A stretch of 64,000 nucleotides of DNA from Ciona intestinalis (GCF_000224145.3 NC_020172.2:3951557-4015556), one strand, 5' to 3'. Shown: positions 12,301-33,883, counted from the stretch's first letter. Notes: generated by a model not told the origin, from the letters alone. Numbers and translations: made by a program.

Positions 12301-15300
12301 TCCAACTCAATCTGGAGAAACTGTATCGACAGTGAGTGTATATAAAGAGTGACAACAACATAAACATTTTTTATATGGCGGGCAGCAGCGTCATTCGTAA
12401 TAACATGAACACGTATACACCCACAACGGCGGCAACGTCAAGCCTCGAACTTACTATCTTCTGGTGTATATAGACCAGCTTTATTGCCTCTAAAACATTG
12501 CCAATTCGTGCTGTAAAATCTATTTTAAGAAACGATTTTTTTGGTAAAACTTTTAAATAAAGCGCGATCCGTTCCTATAGGTACCGGTCGTACGTCAGTG
12601 GTGTCCTCGACCAGGATTGATGACATCATTTGCACCCCGGGCTGTACCTGTCCATCAAGCAGACCTGTCTTGTATGGTAACAGATGTGAGAAAATTGAAT
12701 TTTGTCCAAGTAAGTTATAGTGCTATCACTTTGTACTACATATTGTACGGTGGGGTATAAGATCAGTCTATTTTCATTCTTTTTTTTTCGAATTATTTAG
12801 TAGTAAACAAAGAATATGTACAGAATTATATAACGGTACCCTAGCAACTCCCAAAGAGAATGATAATTTACTGTTCGAAACACGATCAGGAAATAGGGGA
12901 TTTATATGCTAACAGTATCTCATCTTACCCTGTAGTACTGTAATGTTATCCGCCTATGGTTATTACCATATATTGCTCTTATTTGCTTCTATATAATTGA
13001 GCTTTTCATTATTAAGTTTTATTTCAGACACCTTGTTTCAATGCGGTAAATCTATTCCACGACCATCGCCTAAGATTATAGGTATGTGCTAATTATAAGG
13101 TAAATGAATGTAGTTTGTTTTGTCCATGAGTGGCGGAAAACGAAAATCGGTATATTACACGGATGTTTTGTTTCATGGACCTCGTGCCTGCTTACGCGAG
13201 TTAGCATTGTGGAGGATTGTTCTTTCGTGATTTTTATTGTATAGAAGACAATTTAAACAACCCATACGGATACATTTAAGCGTCTTGCCCAAGGAAACAC
13301 ACGTCAATAACGGTAACAGCGACAGGCTTTAAACACGTCACTTCTGGCTTAGATGCTGGGGCGACAGCCAATATATGTGTCATTTTTTTAAATATAATTA
13401 CTAAATTTTAGTTTAGATTAACAAAAAAACGGTTAAGAAAATTCTTGTGATATGGTGGAATTACTTGTGTTATAGGTGGAAGGTGGGCAGGACCTGGCGA
13501 ATACCCTTGGATGGTACAGATCACAACGAATGACGAGCACGCGGTTTGTGGTGCGACTCTTATATGCTCGAATTGGGTGGTAACTGCCGCACATTGCTTT
13601 CTAAAGAAAAGGGGAACTCTTGTTATGTAAGTATGACGTCATTGGAACGTCGTATGACGTCATCCCATTTTAAATAAATCATTACTTTTATCCTTTTTAT
13701 GTAGATATGACGTCATTGGAACGTAATATGACGTCATTCGATTTGACATAAATTGTTTTCTGTGTCATGTAAATATGACGGTATTGGAACGTCATATGAC
13801 GTCATTCGGTTTTACATAAACTATTACTTTTATCTGTGTTTTGTAATATAGTATTACAAACATATTTGAAATATAGCAAATACCTCCTTTGCAGGCCAAA
13901 CCCAATTGATAAGCTGCAATATTTAATCCACGTTGGGAAATACTGGAAATATGGCCAACAAGATCGACGTAGAGTTCAGGTAAGTTTCGTGTCATTGGGC
14001 GCCAAACCTGGGGTTGCATTTACTACACTAATGTGGGGTTGTAAGTTCTATTATTGTAACATTTGGGTTGTGTTTTCAACCCTGCATTTCGCGTAAGCAT
14101 TGTAGCAAATTATATAAAGTTTGTTTTTGCTGGGTTGTGGGTTTAATTATTATTGCCCACCCTATGTTTACTATATTTAACGTAACATTGTCTCACAGAC
14201 GTACCGAGCTTCTCGTATCATCATACATCCACAATACAACCATAGGAACGACCGTGAAGATATTGCCCTCATTGAACTTGATGGATACGTAGCAGACATG
14301 ACACACGCGAGACCGATCTGTTTGCCATCTGCTCTTGGGCGCCATCTCTCGTCGGAATATATTTTCAATCGAACAAATGGTTATCCTAACGTTGGCGACA
14401 CATGCAAAGCTCTAGGGTGGGGAATTACAAGAAGTAAGTTCATATATACACATTGAATATGCAAGCGCCTATTGAACTATTATCAATTTCAAAAATAACC
14501 TAATTCTGTTAGAGATATACAATTACCGCACGACATTTAAATTCGGTAGCCGCAATAATATATTAAGGTGGGGAAAATGAGACACCGTTTTATTCTACTT
14601 TCTCGTCCCATTTGGTAATAAAGAAAGAAAATTCAAAGAATTATAAAAGCGTATCTTCACGACTCCCATAGACCGGGTATTTAAATATTATATACTGAAG
14701 GTGTCCTGTTTCCCCTCATTCCACTATATTACAATAAGCATATTGGATTACAATGCTAATTACGGTCAGTAATAAATTGTTAAAATAATTAGGTCGATAT
14801 ACAGACAATTTTCATTTGGCTTTAATTCAGATAACGCATTCTCTTTTGTTGTTACAGATATTGGACCAAGCGCGACGATTTTGAAAGAACTTGATATGGT
14901 TGTGGCTGCTGGGTCGGGATGTGCTAGTTACCATGACTACAATTGGAGAAAAATATTATGTGCTGGTGGAGAGGCAGGGAGAGACACATGCAAGGTTAGT
15001 TGAAATGGTTTAGGGCTTAATTTTTTGGGTTCAAGGCTCGTCGCTGCTACCGTTGTGGGCGTATGTGTCTTTGGGCAAAACATTTAACGGCCATTGCCTA
15101 AACCCAGTTGTCACTAATGAATTGCCTAAATTGGCAGCCATACATGAAAAAAAAACACAATCACTCACAAATTTACTTACGCGATAACTCGTAAGCGGCG
15201 CGAGCTGTATGAAACATATAACACTCGTGTTATCGTGTTATAACGACTGTCGTTGTCCCCCAGGGCAAGAATAAACACGGAAAAAATGATTTTTGTTTCC

Positions 15301-15543
15301 TTTTTATAAAGTTTTCCTGATTAAGGAAAAAAGTATTTCATAATCAGAAAATTGTATTTTATTTGACAGGGCGACAGCGGAGGTCCGTTCTTATGCATTA
15401 CCAACAGTCGTTGGTATATTCACGGAATAACAAGCTTTGGACATGGATGTGCCCGTGGTGTACCTGGTGGCTATACAAGAGTGAGCAACTATATTAACTG
15501 GATACGTTTACATATTGGCCAGTTATGTGGCGTAGTACGTTAA
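9342..15543 (+). CDS. Secreted mosaic serine protease: EMI-like, CUB, TIL-like and trypsin domains
   Basis: Thirteen exons: 9342-9688, 10020-10130, 10642-10757, 11212-11383, 11722-11939, 12203-12331, 12581-12709, 13028-13081, 13476-13626, 13895-13979, 14199-14433, 14858-14994 and 15370-15543, giving 685 aa with phases closing throughout. It starts with a signal peptide ([17 protein letters not shown]). A Cys-rich stretch around residues 120-190 with CCTGY looks like an EMI module. A CUB domain follows at about 195-325 (GILQSPGYP, then VEIAFTTDD). About 335-415 is a TIL-like Cys module ([10 protein letters not shown], then CTPGCTCP). The S1 domain begins at KIIGGRW, with catalytic His465 (TAAHC), Asp525 (DIAL) and Ser631 (GDSGGP). 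Asp625, six residues before the serine, predicts trypsin-like cleavage after Lys/Arg. All catalytic residues are present, so it is probably a secreted active zymogen, perhaps in immunity or matrix turnover (inference). The EMI assignment is the weakest. Confidence 0.85.
10135..10400. repeat. Degenerate tandem repeat, about 33-bp unit
   Basis: Seven to eight imperfect copies of a unit with core ACAATGTTTTTGCCCAAGAAATTTTA-like sequence (for example TTTTGCCCAAGAA) lie in intron 2 of the protease gene. Copies differ by small indels and substitutions. Confidence 0.75.
10960..11135. mobile_element. MITE, degraded
   Basis: Protease intron 3; CCCTAATCGTGTTTTTTTTT and TTTGTTTACTACAAAAAGG are recognisable. 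Confidence 0.65.
11438..11628. mobile_element. MITE
   Basis: Between the two CUB exons; AAGATGAGACACCTTTAGGA through GTTGTCCCATCTTCCCC. Confidence 0.75.
11965..12164. mobile_element. MITE
   Basis: TATAGTTGGATGGGGATAGA through CTTACCCCACAGTGCTATA, ending about 40 bp before the TIL-exon acceptor. Confidence 0.7.
12744..12942. mobile_element. MITE, opposite orientation
   Basis: TTTAGTAGTAAACAAAGAAT and AAACACGATCAGGAAAT are recognisable. Confidence 0.7.
13118..13370 (-). mobile_element. SINE, degraded, reverse
   Basis: Lies in the protease intron before the trypsin domain. Retains TTTCATGGACCTCGTGCC and GTCTTGCCCAAGGAAACACA. Confidence 0.65.
13630..13835. repeat. Tandem repeat with TGACGTCAT palindromes (about 80-bp unit, three copies)
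   Basis: In protease intron 9 a unit of ATATGACGTCATTGGAACGT followed by a second ATGACGTCAT half and an AT-rich spacer (ATAAATCATTACTTTTATC) occurs three times. One TGACGTCA in the third copy has become TGACGGTA. TGACGTCA is the full CREB/ATF consensus, but the tandem structure may simply be a minisatellite. Confidence 0.8.
14558..14730. mobile_element. MITE
   Basis: AAGGTGGGGAAAATGAGACA through CATTCCACTATATTA; protease intron 11. Confidence 0.75.
15028..15280 (+). mobile_element. SINE, forward, head partly lost
   Basis: Begins at GGGTTCAAGGCTCGTCGCTG (B box) and runs to AGGGCAAGAATAAAC in the last protease intron. Confidence 0.75.
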
Positions 15544-15617
15544 TGTTAATTTCCGTGTGCCATCGTCAATATTATGTTCCGTATTTTTATTTTTTTTTCT
15601 TTGAACGTCGCATGTTA

Positions 15618-15803
15618 TATAGTACTATGGGGGAAGACGGGACACCTTTAGCTGATAACATTCAAATATCCTGATCGTGTTTTAAATAATTAACAACGGT
15701 ACATGGAAGTCGTGAGAATACGGTTTCACAATTCTTTGTTTACTACCAAATGGAACAAAAAAGTAGAGTGAAAAGTTGTCCCATCCTCCCCCACCCTACT
15801 ATG
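15618..15803. mobile_element. MITE in the protease 3' UTR
   Basis: ATAGTACTATGGGGGAAGAC through CCCCACCCTACTATG, 75 bp past the stop codon. Confidence 0.8.
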
Positions 15804-16012
15804 AGTTTATATGAAGTGAGGATTTAACTCAATACTCATACATCATCTTTGATTATGTTATGTAACAAATATGCAAATGAATAACATATATAGTTGTGCA
15901 TTATCGTATTTAAACACACATTCCCTTCGTTTGCGAAGTCTTTTTGAAATGTTCCGATTTTTCGTACGTTGTAAATAGTGATTACGCGTCATCAGATTTC
16001 ATTAATGACTGA

Positions 16013-16018
16013 AATAAA
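16013..16018 (+). terminator. Candidate poly(A) signal of the protease gene
   Basis: AATAAA lies 470 bases past the protease stop codon, in an AT-rich 3' region and beyond a MITE copy at 15618-15803. Confidence 0.5.
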
Positions 16019-16069
16019 TATGATGAAATAACATTCAAAACACAAAGACCTGTTCTTCGTGTCAGCAAA

Positions 16070-16190
16070 AATTGTGACGTCACAGAGGCAAAAAATGTGA
16101 CGTAATGAGAGCAAAAAAAGTGTAACGTCATATGACCAAAAACAAGTGTGACGTCACAGCAGTAAAATGTGTGACGTCACAGATAAGCGC
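16070..16190. repeat. Short degenerate repeat carrying GTGACGTCACA motifs
   Basis: Five spaced copies of a 20-25 bp unit, a GTGACGTCACA-like core plus an A-rich spacer (GCAAAAAATGTGACGT), follow the protease gene. The core is a CRE-like palindrome, as in intron 9 of the same gene, but the spacers are unrelated. Confidence 0.7.
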
Positions 16191-16278
16191 GGGTATCCCG
16201 ATGAGGAAAAACGTTAAACTAGTAGGGATTAGTGGTATTGTGGGGAATGATAATAGATTGACGCTGTTAGTTATTCTC

Positions 16279-16450
16279 GAGTGGCGAGGTAATGGTTATA
16301 CCACGTCCCGCTTACAAGTTACCACGTATGTAACTTTGTGGGTGATTTTTCACTACGCATGGCTGACAACTGGGTTGAAGCAATTGCCGGTAATTGTCTT
16401 GCCCAAGGACACATACGACCGCGATGGTAGCAGTGACAAGTCTTGAGCGC
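16279..16450 (-). mobile_element. SINE fragment, reverse
   Basis: Runs from ACAAGTTACCACGTATGTAA to GGTAGCAGTGACAAGTCTTG, downstream of the protease gene. Confidence 0.7.
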
Positions 16451-17004
16451 ATATATTATACAGGCTAAATGTATTTATTGTACAGAAAGATTGGGTAAGC
16501 TAAATTGATGGCACTTTCGGCAAAACTGATGGAAAAGAAAACGAAATACAAGGCCACAGATTTTTGACACAAAATATTAAAGACCACTATATATACAAGG
16601 TCGCCAGTGATTTGGGTTTTATAGAAACTCGTGCTTATAAAACAGCATCTAACCAGTGAAATATGGATATTTTGTATATTAGTAAAAGTATATAGGGGAG
16701 CGATTTAGTAAAAAAGCCGATAAAATTCATTAAAACATGAAATTTGAAACACAATAAGACTCAAAATTCACAAAACATTTTTGAAACTCAAATTGAGATG
16801 ACGCGTAAAAAAAAGTGCGAGTTTTAAAAAGGCACAAAGTGTTATTATACATGTGAGTTGGACCCTTGGAATGAAACATACAATTAAACAAGAAATTTTA
16901 AAAATCAAAGCAAATTTGCTCGACTCCAAAAACATCTGTTAACTGTATCACTAACTGCATCCAAAGGTAAACAACCACAAATCCCTGAAACTGGTTTAAT
17001 CTGG

Positions 17005-27878
<10,874 letters not shown>

Positions 27879-28770
27879 CTTGATGGCGTAAGAACTAAAC
27901 CACTATTTCTACTAATACAGTTTTCTTATATATATTTATACTACAAATACAAATCACTGACAGGGTCTAATATATACGTAAAATGGAACTACAGCACTGC
28001 AACAACAAAAAAGACCATATTACTTTTAAATAAAAAAGGGTATATATATATATATGTAATGAAGTTCCATTTAATTACTAGGATACAAAATTGACAATAT
28101 AAACATGAAAAACGTTTTTTTCTAAGTAAGCCACGATATATAATTAACAACAAATATGTAATTAAACGATTACGCACTAGTATCTTTATGTTTAACCAAT
28201 CCGTGTATAGCCAGATTATCGTAAACTGGTTCGTGGCCAGTTAAGCAATTACTAAAGAACATACTACAACGGGACAAACAAATATTTAATTTAATTCATA
28301 ATTAAGTTAAAGGTTTCGCATTACACACTTAACTGTGAATAAAACACACTTTACTTCACACAGTCAACGTATAAAGAAATATTCTAGACTATTTCGTAAT
28401 CTCTCGTAATTTTCTCCAAAACAACACTCCTGACACTCAATTCTGATTCATAATTTTGAGGGATTGTATCAATGAACTGAACTCCCCTTAGGCTAGCGAT
28501 AATCGTGGTGTAGTGCTGCTACCTAGCGGAAAAATCTAATGAAATTATTGATTGGGGTGGTTTCCAGATCTGAGACGTTAGTTCTAAGTTTTATTTTTTT
28601 AAATTCCACATGTATTTTAAACTTAATATGTTTATAGTTAAACTATTAAACAATGTGTGCATCTAGTTTTATACAAACCAACATAATTGATATTTTATTC
28701 CATGGCTACGTGGTCTATAGCTTAGCTAATACCTATTAGAATCAAAGTTGTTCCAATCAATCTAATTTAA

Positions 28771-28986
28771 TATAGTAGGGTTTAGATATAATAAAGGGGG
28801 GAAAGCTAGGAATCTTTCAACACATAATATCCAAATATCTGATGGTGTTTTAAACAATTAACAACAGTCTATAGAAGTCGTAAGGATACGGTTTTATGAC
28901 TCTTTTATTTGAATGTTCTTTGTTTACCACCAATGGAGAAGTGAAAATAGAATGAAAAGGTGTCCCAACTTTCTTCACCTTACTAT
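28771..28986. mobile_element. MITE
   Basis: Left end duplicated or rearranged (TATAGTAGGGTTTAGATATA, then AAAGGGGGGAAAGC); right end TTCTTCACCTTACTA. Confidence 0.7.
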
Positions 28987-29270
28987 TTTTAAAGTTTTGA
29001 ACAAAACATGTGACAATAAAGTATCTAATGTGATTTACGAAACGCAGTTGGGATCCCGCACATATGAAATAATCCTGTAGTCCAATCATTTTTGCAGTTA
29101 AACAAAAATAGCATATCTTTTATTTTAAGGGATATGCAACTCTAATGTGTGTGCAGCTTAACATGTTCGCAATTGTACACGGTGCAGCAGCATGGTGTGC
29201 GCAATACCATGTGTTTGCAATAACCGCTATACTGCTACGTTAACGATATTCAAACTGACGTATTGTGACG

Positions 29271-29320
29271 TATAGTAGGGTGGGAAAGATGGTGTCCCGT
29301 CTTTCCCCGCCCTACTAGTA
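29271..29320. mobile_element. Minimal MITE: two terminal repeats joined with no interior
   Basis: TATAGTAGGGTGGGAAAGAT is followed almost at once by CCGTCTTTCCCCGCCCTACTA, a 50-bp near-palindrome. Confidence 0.8.
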
Positions 29321-29477
29321 CTACACATAACATAAATCTGCCTATAACTTTAATACACAAACTCAATCTTCATACATACAAAAGGCGTTAACTGCTGTGT
29401 TGCACTTTAATCGACAATACATATACAACTGACTAATATAGCGATAATATTTATGGCTTTCCGGTGTCACAATATAC

Positions 29478-29666
29478 ACATTAGGGTGGCGTTAAATGGG
29501 ACACCTTTAGCACATAATATATCTAAACATTTTTATCATGTTTTAAATAAAATAACTACGGTCTATGAGAGTCGTAAGGATACGGCTTTATAATTCTTTG
29601 AATAACCTTTGTTTACTACCAAATGGGACGAGAAAATAGAACGCGAAGGTATCCCATTTCAGCACC
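29478..29666. mobile_element. MITE, right end lost
   Basis: ACATTAGGGTGGCGTTAAAT through AAGGTATCCCATTTC, just downstream of the small minus gene. Confidence 0.75.
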
Positions 29667-29758
29667 TCGCGAGAACAAATCCCAACGCAGTAGGTATATA
29701 CTGTTTCAGAAGAATGACAAACAAAATGAATACAACAGTTTCAACACAGGGTAAAACT

Positions 29759-29764
29759 TTTATT
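29759..29764 (-). terminator. Poly(A) signal of the small minus-strand gene
   Basis: AATAAA on the minus strand lies 60 bases past the stop codon at 29824, supporting the open frame as a real short-tailed mRNA. Confidence 0.55.
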
Positions 29765-29823
29765 AAATGTTGAATATACTTTCTTTTCTACCGATGGGAT
29801 TCTTTATAAAATCTCGATCATTT

Positions 29824-30192
29824 TCAAGGCGACACGCAGAGATCATTTGAAGTGCATTCACTTTGTCTATATGTGTTGCTCGGGTCATATTTAAAATCAA
29901 CAGTTTTAAATGAAGTTGCTGACTCCCGCATTGATGGAATTTCAAATTTTCTTTGCTTAGTTTCAGATTCTTGGTTTGTTTCATCTGGTAATAAAGTATT
30001 GGTAGCGTCAGGTGCGGTTACACAAACTGACCATAAATGCTCTGAATCATCCGTTTGTTGCTTCAGCATTTGAATGGCTTTGTAATAGTTTAGTTTTTTC
30101 TCTTGGTCTTCAATCTGAGGCTTATTTGCTACGTGGCTGTTTTCACGCAATGATTCAGACAGTACCAAAAACCGCTTGAACTTATTAACCAT
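29824..30192 (-). CDS. Small hypothetical protein (122 aa)
   Basis: A single open exon of 122 codons starts at ATG 30190-30192. Immediately upstream in sense (about 30198-30207) is a strong acceptor, CATTACAG, so a 5' UTR intron or spliced-leader acceptor precedes it. A possible 5' UTR donor (AAATTCAAG then GTAGTT) lies near 30434. The protein is hydrophilic: a basic start (MVNKFKRFLVL), a Lys/Gln helix-prone stretch (KKLNYYKAIQMLKQQ, about 33-47), and a Ser/Thr-rich tail ending NDLCVSP. There is no signal peptide, membrane segment or recognised domain. The acceptor, a poly(A) signal 60 bases downstream and head-to-head placement with the galactosyltransferase support a real gene. Function unknown. 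Confidence 0.6.
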   Translation of the reverse strand: MVNKFKRFLVLSESLRENSHVANKPQIEDQEKKLNYYKAIQMLKQQTDDSEHLWSVCVTAPDATNTLLPDETNQESETKQRKFEIPSMRESATSFKTVDFKYDPSNTYRQSECTSNDLCVSP

Positions 30193-30815
30193 TATGAAGC
30201 TGTAATGAATAAAGAATGTTTAGGTTAAGTTACCTATACAAATACACAATATACAGTTGCTTTTGTTTTGGGAACTGCCGAGCCTTGGTCGTTTTTTACA
30301 TTTGAAATAATTTAGAACTCTGATCTGACATTTACAGCTATGTAAAAGATACCTGTCGGCTGTACCGTCCAACTGAAATACCGATTGAACCAACAGACCT
30401 ATTTTATATACGCCAAACACTAGTTGGAAACTACCTTGAATTTAACGCGATGCTAAACAAACAAGTTCCCGTTCTCTGCTTGGCTTCGATTCTCTATTTC
30501 TTTATGTTTCGGTGACGTAATGCGTAGGCGTATGTATACCATTGGGGCGGGCGCCCAGACCACAGGAAAATCCAGAAAGCTTACCGTAGAAGCACCCTGT
30601 ACTTCCCTGTACTTAAAATAACGCAAGGAGTCAACAAAACCAGTTTGACCCCGACTTAAACAGTAAAATTAGATGATCTCTATTATGTTTATAGAGGCAA
30701 CACATAAACTAATAAGCATTATGACATCATAGTCTGCATATCTGATGCATTATAATATCTATAAATTTTCAAAGTAAAACGAAGAATTTTCCAGAAACTT
30801 TTGTTGGATATTATC
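30193..30815. promoter_or_regulatory. Probable bidirectional promoter region
   Basis: The small minus gene and the galactosyltransferase start head to head within 623 bp. The middle (about 30440-30620) is GC-richer than its surroundings (GGGGCGGGCGCCCAGACC) and free of MITE and SINE copies. No TATA box was seen. Confidence 0.45.
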
Positions 30816-33350
30816 ATGTTTTCGTTGAAAGGATGTAAGCGAAGAAATTCGATGGTGTTCGTTGTACTTTGCGGATGTTTTTTCGTGTTTGTTTTTGCGC
30901 AAATAACTGTCTTATTTGGCAGAAAACAAAACAATCTTTTCAATTTTCAATGGGAGCAGTCCCCAAGGCCACAACCGTATATTTCGTTTCTTGCGTCTGT
31001 ATTAACCCACGACGCACGTCTCATTGAAAAGGATTGTATGTGGATTTTGCAAGGCAATAGAACCTTTATGACAAAACTTGAAAACTTGCTGAAAAATACA
31101 GACAGAACAGACGAGTTGATTTTACACTTAGAGACGGAAATGACAAACTGCATTTCAGTGGTCGAGCCAAATAATACACTCGAGGAAACAGACGAGTTTG
31201 AAGATCTAGACTGGAACCGACACGAAAACGAGAACTGGTCTCCAAAGCTTCGCATTGTGACGTCATCACCTGAGAAAATGTGTCTTACAGATAAATCCAA
31301 ACTCGATCAGGTAGTTCCTATGCATTTATCAGATGACCCTCCGACGTTTGCCGAAATAGCAAAGATATTCGCCATGTTGGAGGTTGGTGGTTATCACCCT
31401 GGACCCAAGTTTTGTAAGCCACGTCATTCGACTGCGATAATCATACCGTATAGGGATAGGAATACGCATTTACGGTAAGCCATTATATAAATCGTTTCTC
31501 TCTGGCAACTTACTATTTAAACTAAAGAAATCTCAAAACCTGTCATATTTTATCAATGATTAAAACGAATCCATATTACAGGCATTGGCTGCATTATACG
31601 CTGGGTATTTTGTTGGAACAACAGCTTGAGTTCACGGTTTTTGTTGTTGAACAAGAAGGTAATGACGTGTTCAATAAAGGCCAACTCATGAACACTGCGT
31701 TTATGTGGGCGTTGCAGCAATCTCGAGCAAAATTTAAATGTTTTGTATTTCATGACGTTGACATGATACCAGAGGTACCTGGCAACTTCTACACTTGTGC
31801 GGGTGAGTACCAAACAGTAAACAGTGAACAAAGACGGATATTGGGTAAATATATTGTACAGTAGGTTGGGGGAAAATGGGCCACCTTTTCATTCTATTTT
31901 CTCCTCCCATTTGTAGTAAACAAAGAATTCAAAGAAATTATAAAACCATATTCTTACAGCTCCCAGTATCGTTAATTGTTTAAAACATGATCATGCAGAA
32001 TATTCGGATATTATGTGAGTAAGGTGTCACGGGTGTTATGTTTCATACACCTCGTATCCGCTGACGGGTTACCACGTATGTAACGATTGCAGAACACAGC
32101 GTATGTCGGGTAAAATGTCTATCATGATTGTTATATATAGTTGATTTATAAGATACTTATGTTGTATAACGACAGTCGGTGAAATTTTTGGTAAAAAAAT
32201 ATTCTGTATTTTACTGCAGATGGTAAAACAGTCACCCACTTATCTCCATACATCGATAAGTTTAACTACACGGCTAATAAGAAGAATGGGCTGACAGTTG
32301 GTGGCGCTGTGGCATTCACAGAATGGCAGTATAGGTGAGTGACGTAGCGCGTAATAAACGTGTCGATTATTTAGGGCAGTTTTGTTAAAAATTATGACTG
32401 ACAAATAAGACAATCCCATTGTCGAAAACAATCGTTATAACACAGGTGTTCGTGTCAGTTTACGAGTTACCATCTATGTTATTTCGGCGTGGGTGATATA
32501 AAATAGAATCAGTAGGGTGATATAAAATAGAACTCTGTCAGTGCAAGAATCAGTAGCATGTATGCGCATCATTATATATAGCTGTTGTTTAACAGGGCGG
32601 TGAATGGATATTCAAACGTATATTGGGGTTGGGGTGGGGAAGACGACGATATGAATTTGCGAATCAAACATGCAGGTTTACACCGGACCAGACCGGATTC
32701 GACATTCGGAAGGTGGTATTGCAATTTTGCATTTCTGTTATATGATTTTCCTTCTAAATGTTTGCTATTGCAAAATATATAAAAATAGTATAGTAGGGTG
32801 GGGTGGGGAAAGATGGGACACCTTTACATTCTGTTTTATCTCGTTCCATTTGGTAGTAACCAAGGAACATTTAAAGAATTATAAAATCGTATCCTTACGA
32901 CTCCCATATACCGTTGTTAATTGTTTAAACACGATTAGGATATTTGGATAATATATGCTACATGTATCCCATTTTACCCTACCCTATGATATCATATTTT
33001 AACTTATATAAATACTCGGTTTCAGGTATAGAATGATACCCCATAGTCATGACAACGGTAACCCGATCAACAAAATACGTCACAAACTTTTAAAAGAAGC
33101 AAGTGTTCGAATGGCAACCGACGGTCTGAGTGACTTGGACACCAAAGTTGTCGGTGTTTCGTTGTATGCAACCTACACGCATATCATGGTACGGTTAAAA
33201 GTGCCACAGTTGCCATGGCTGGAAACCACTGTTGCCTCACAGACCAGTGAAAGTACTGTGGCACCAATTCAAGAAACGCCGATTTCATATACGGTGAAAA
33301 AACGATCGGAAATTGTGGCGAAGAAAACGGAAAAAATCGAGAATTATTGA
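30816..33350 (+). CDS. Beta-1,4-galactosyltransferase family enzyme
   Basis: Five exons: 30816-31474, 31582-31802, 32220-32334, 32596-32712 and 33026-33350, giving 478 aa with phases closing. It is a Golgi type II membrane protein: a short basic cytoplasmic tail (MFSLKGCKRRN), a signal anchor at about 13-34 (MVFVVLCGCFFVFVFAQITV), a stem, then the glycosyltransferase domain from about 190. Family motifs: IIPYRDR (UDP-Gal site), FVVEQ, FNKGQLMN, FHDVDM with the metal-binding DVD at 278-280, the acceptor loop YWGWGGEDDD at about 341-350, and RMIPHSHD, where Met and His match the Mn-binding pair of human B4GALT1 (RMIRHSRD). All key residues are present, so it should transfer galactose from UDP-Gal to terminal GlcNAc or a related acceptor. 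Which paralogue (B4GALT1-6) is unresolved. The stem of roughly 150 residues is acidic and long. Confidence 0.93.
31858..32028. mobile_element. MITE truncated by a SINE fragment
   Basis: ACAGTAGGTTGGGGGAAAAT through GTGAGTAAGGTGTCAC. Confidence 0.75.
32026..32095 (-). mobile_element. SINE fragment fused to a truncated MITE
   Basis: CGGGTGTTATGTTTCATACA starts directly where the MITE at 31858 breaks off. Confidence 0.65.
32440..32510 (-). mobile_element. SINE fragment, reverse
   Basis: TAACACAGGTGTTCGTGTCA followed by TTTACGAGTTACCATC, in a galactosyltransferase intron. Confidence 0.55.
32789..32988. mobile_element. MITE, near complete
   Basis: TATAGTAGGGTGGGGTGGGG through TTTTACCCTACCCTATGATA; galactosyltransferase intron 4. 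Confidence 0.85.
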
Positions 33351-33587
33351 AACTTTGATTTGCAAGCACGTAACATGTATCTAATGAGAAGGATTTATGT
33401 AGCGCTAAGTGATTTTGTTATAATACGAATAACAAATATCGTTGTGTTGGTATGTGTAGCGAATGTACTTTTTTATGTGATGTCAAAAATGCAATTTAAA
33501 GCTGCTAAGTTTGTGTAAATATATCGCATATGTGTGTTTGATGGTGTACGATAAGACAGACTATTTAAGAACAGAAAGAGTCTTAAA

Positions 33588-33620
33588 TATAGCAGGGTGG
33601 GGGAAGACGGGACACACTCC
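33588..33620. mobile_element. MITE end fragment
   Basis: TATAGCAGGGTGGGGGAAGA then CGGGACACAC, in the overlapping 3' region of two genes. Confidence 0.6.
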
Positions 33621-33680
33621 AGGGTGTTGTTTTCCAGTGCACACGAGAATAGAGCAAGTTACATTTAGAATAGTGCGTCT

Positions 33681-33711
33681 TTTATTGAAGAAAATGGGTG
33701 AATTAAATAAA
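33681..33711. terminator. Overlapping convergent poly(A) signals
   Basis: AATAAA on the plus strand (33706-33711) is about 355 bases past the galactosyltransferase stop. AATAAA on the minus strand (33681-33686) is about 200 bases past the SDR stop. If both are used, the two mRNAs overlap by a few tens of bases. Confidence 0.45.
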
Positions 33712-33883
33712 GCAACACAGCAAAATATTTAACATTTTAGTAAAGGATGGATTCACAGATCATATTAACAGTTAAACATGTAATTAAATCTAAATCACTC
33801 ACAGTAACATGCAAATTACGTGTGTAAAATCAACGCTGTGTGAAACTTTAATACAGAATCTTGAAACTAAAATGGCATGCAAC

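Larger units (their letters stand above)
27879..29823. other. Region upstream of YAP
   Basis: I see no protein gene. YAP transcription runs leftwards from here, and the start codon context is ATCAAGATGG. A TA microsatellite lies near 28038. Three MITE copies (28771, 29271, 29478) occupy the far half. No TATA box could be tied to YAP. Confidence 0.4.

Noticed and set aside
29763-29984. Second minus-strand frame overlapping the small hypothetical gene
   Set aside because: It overlaps in another frame, and the 122-codon frame is longer and better placed after an acceptor.
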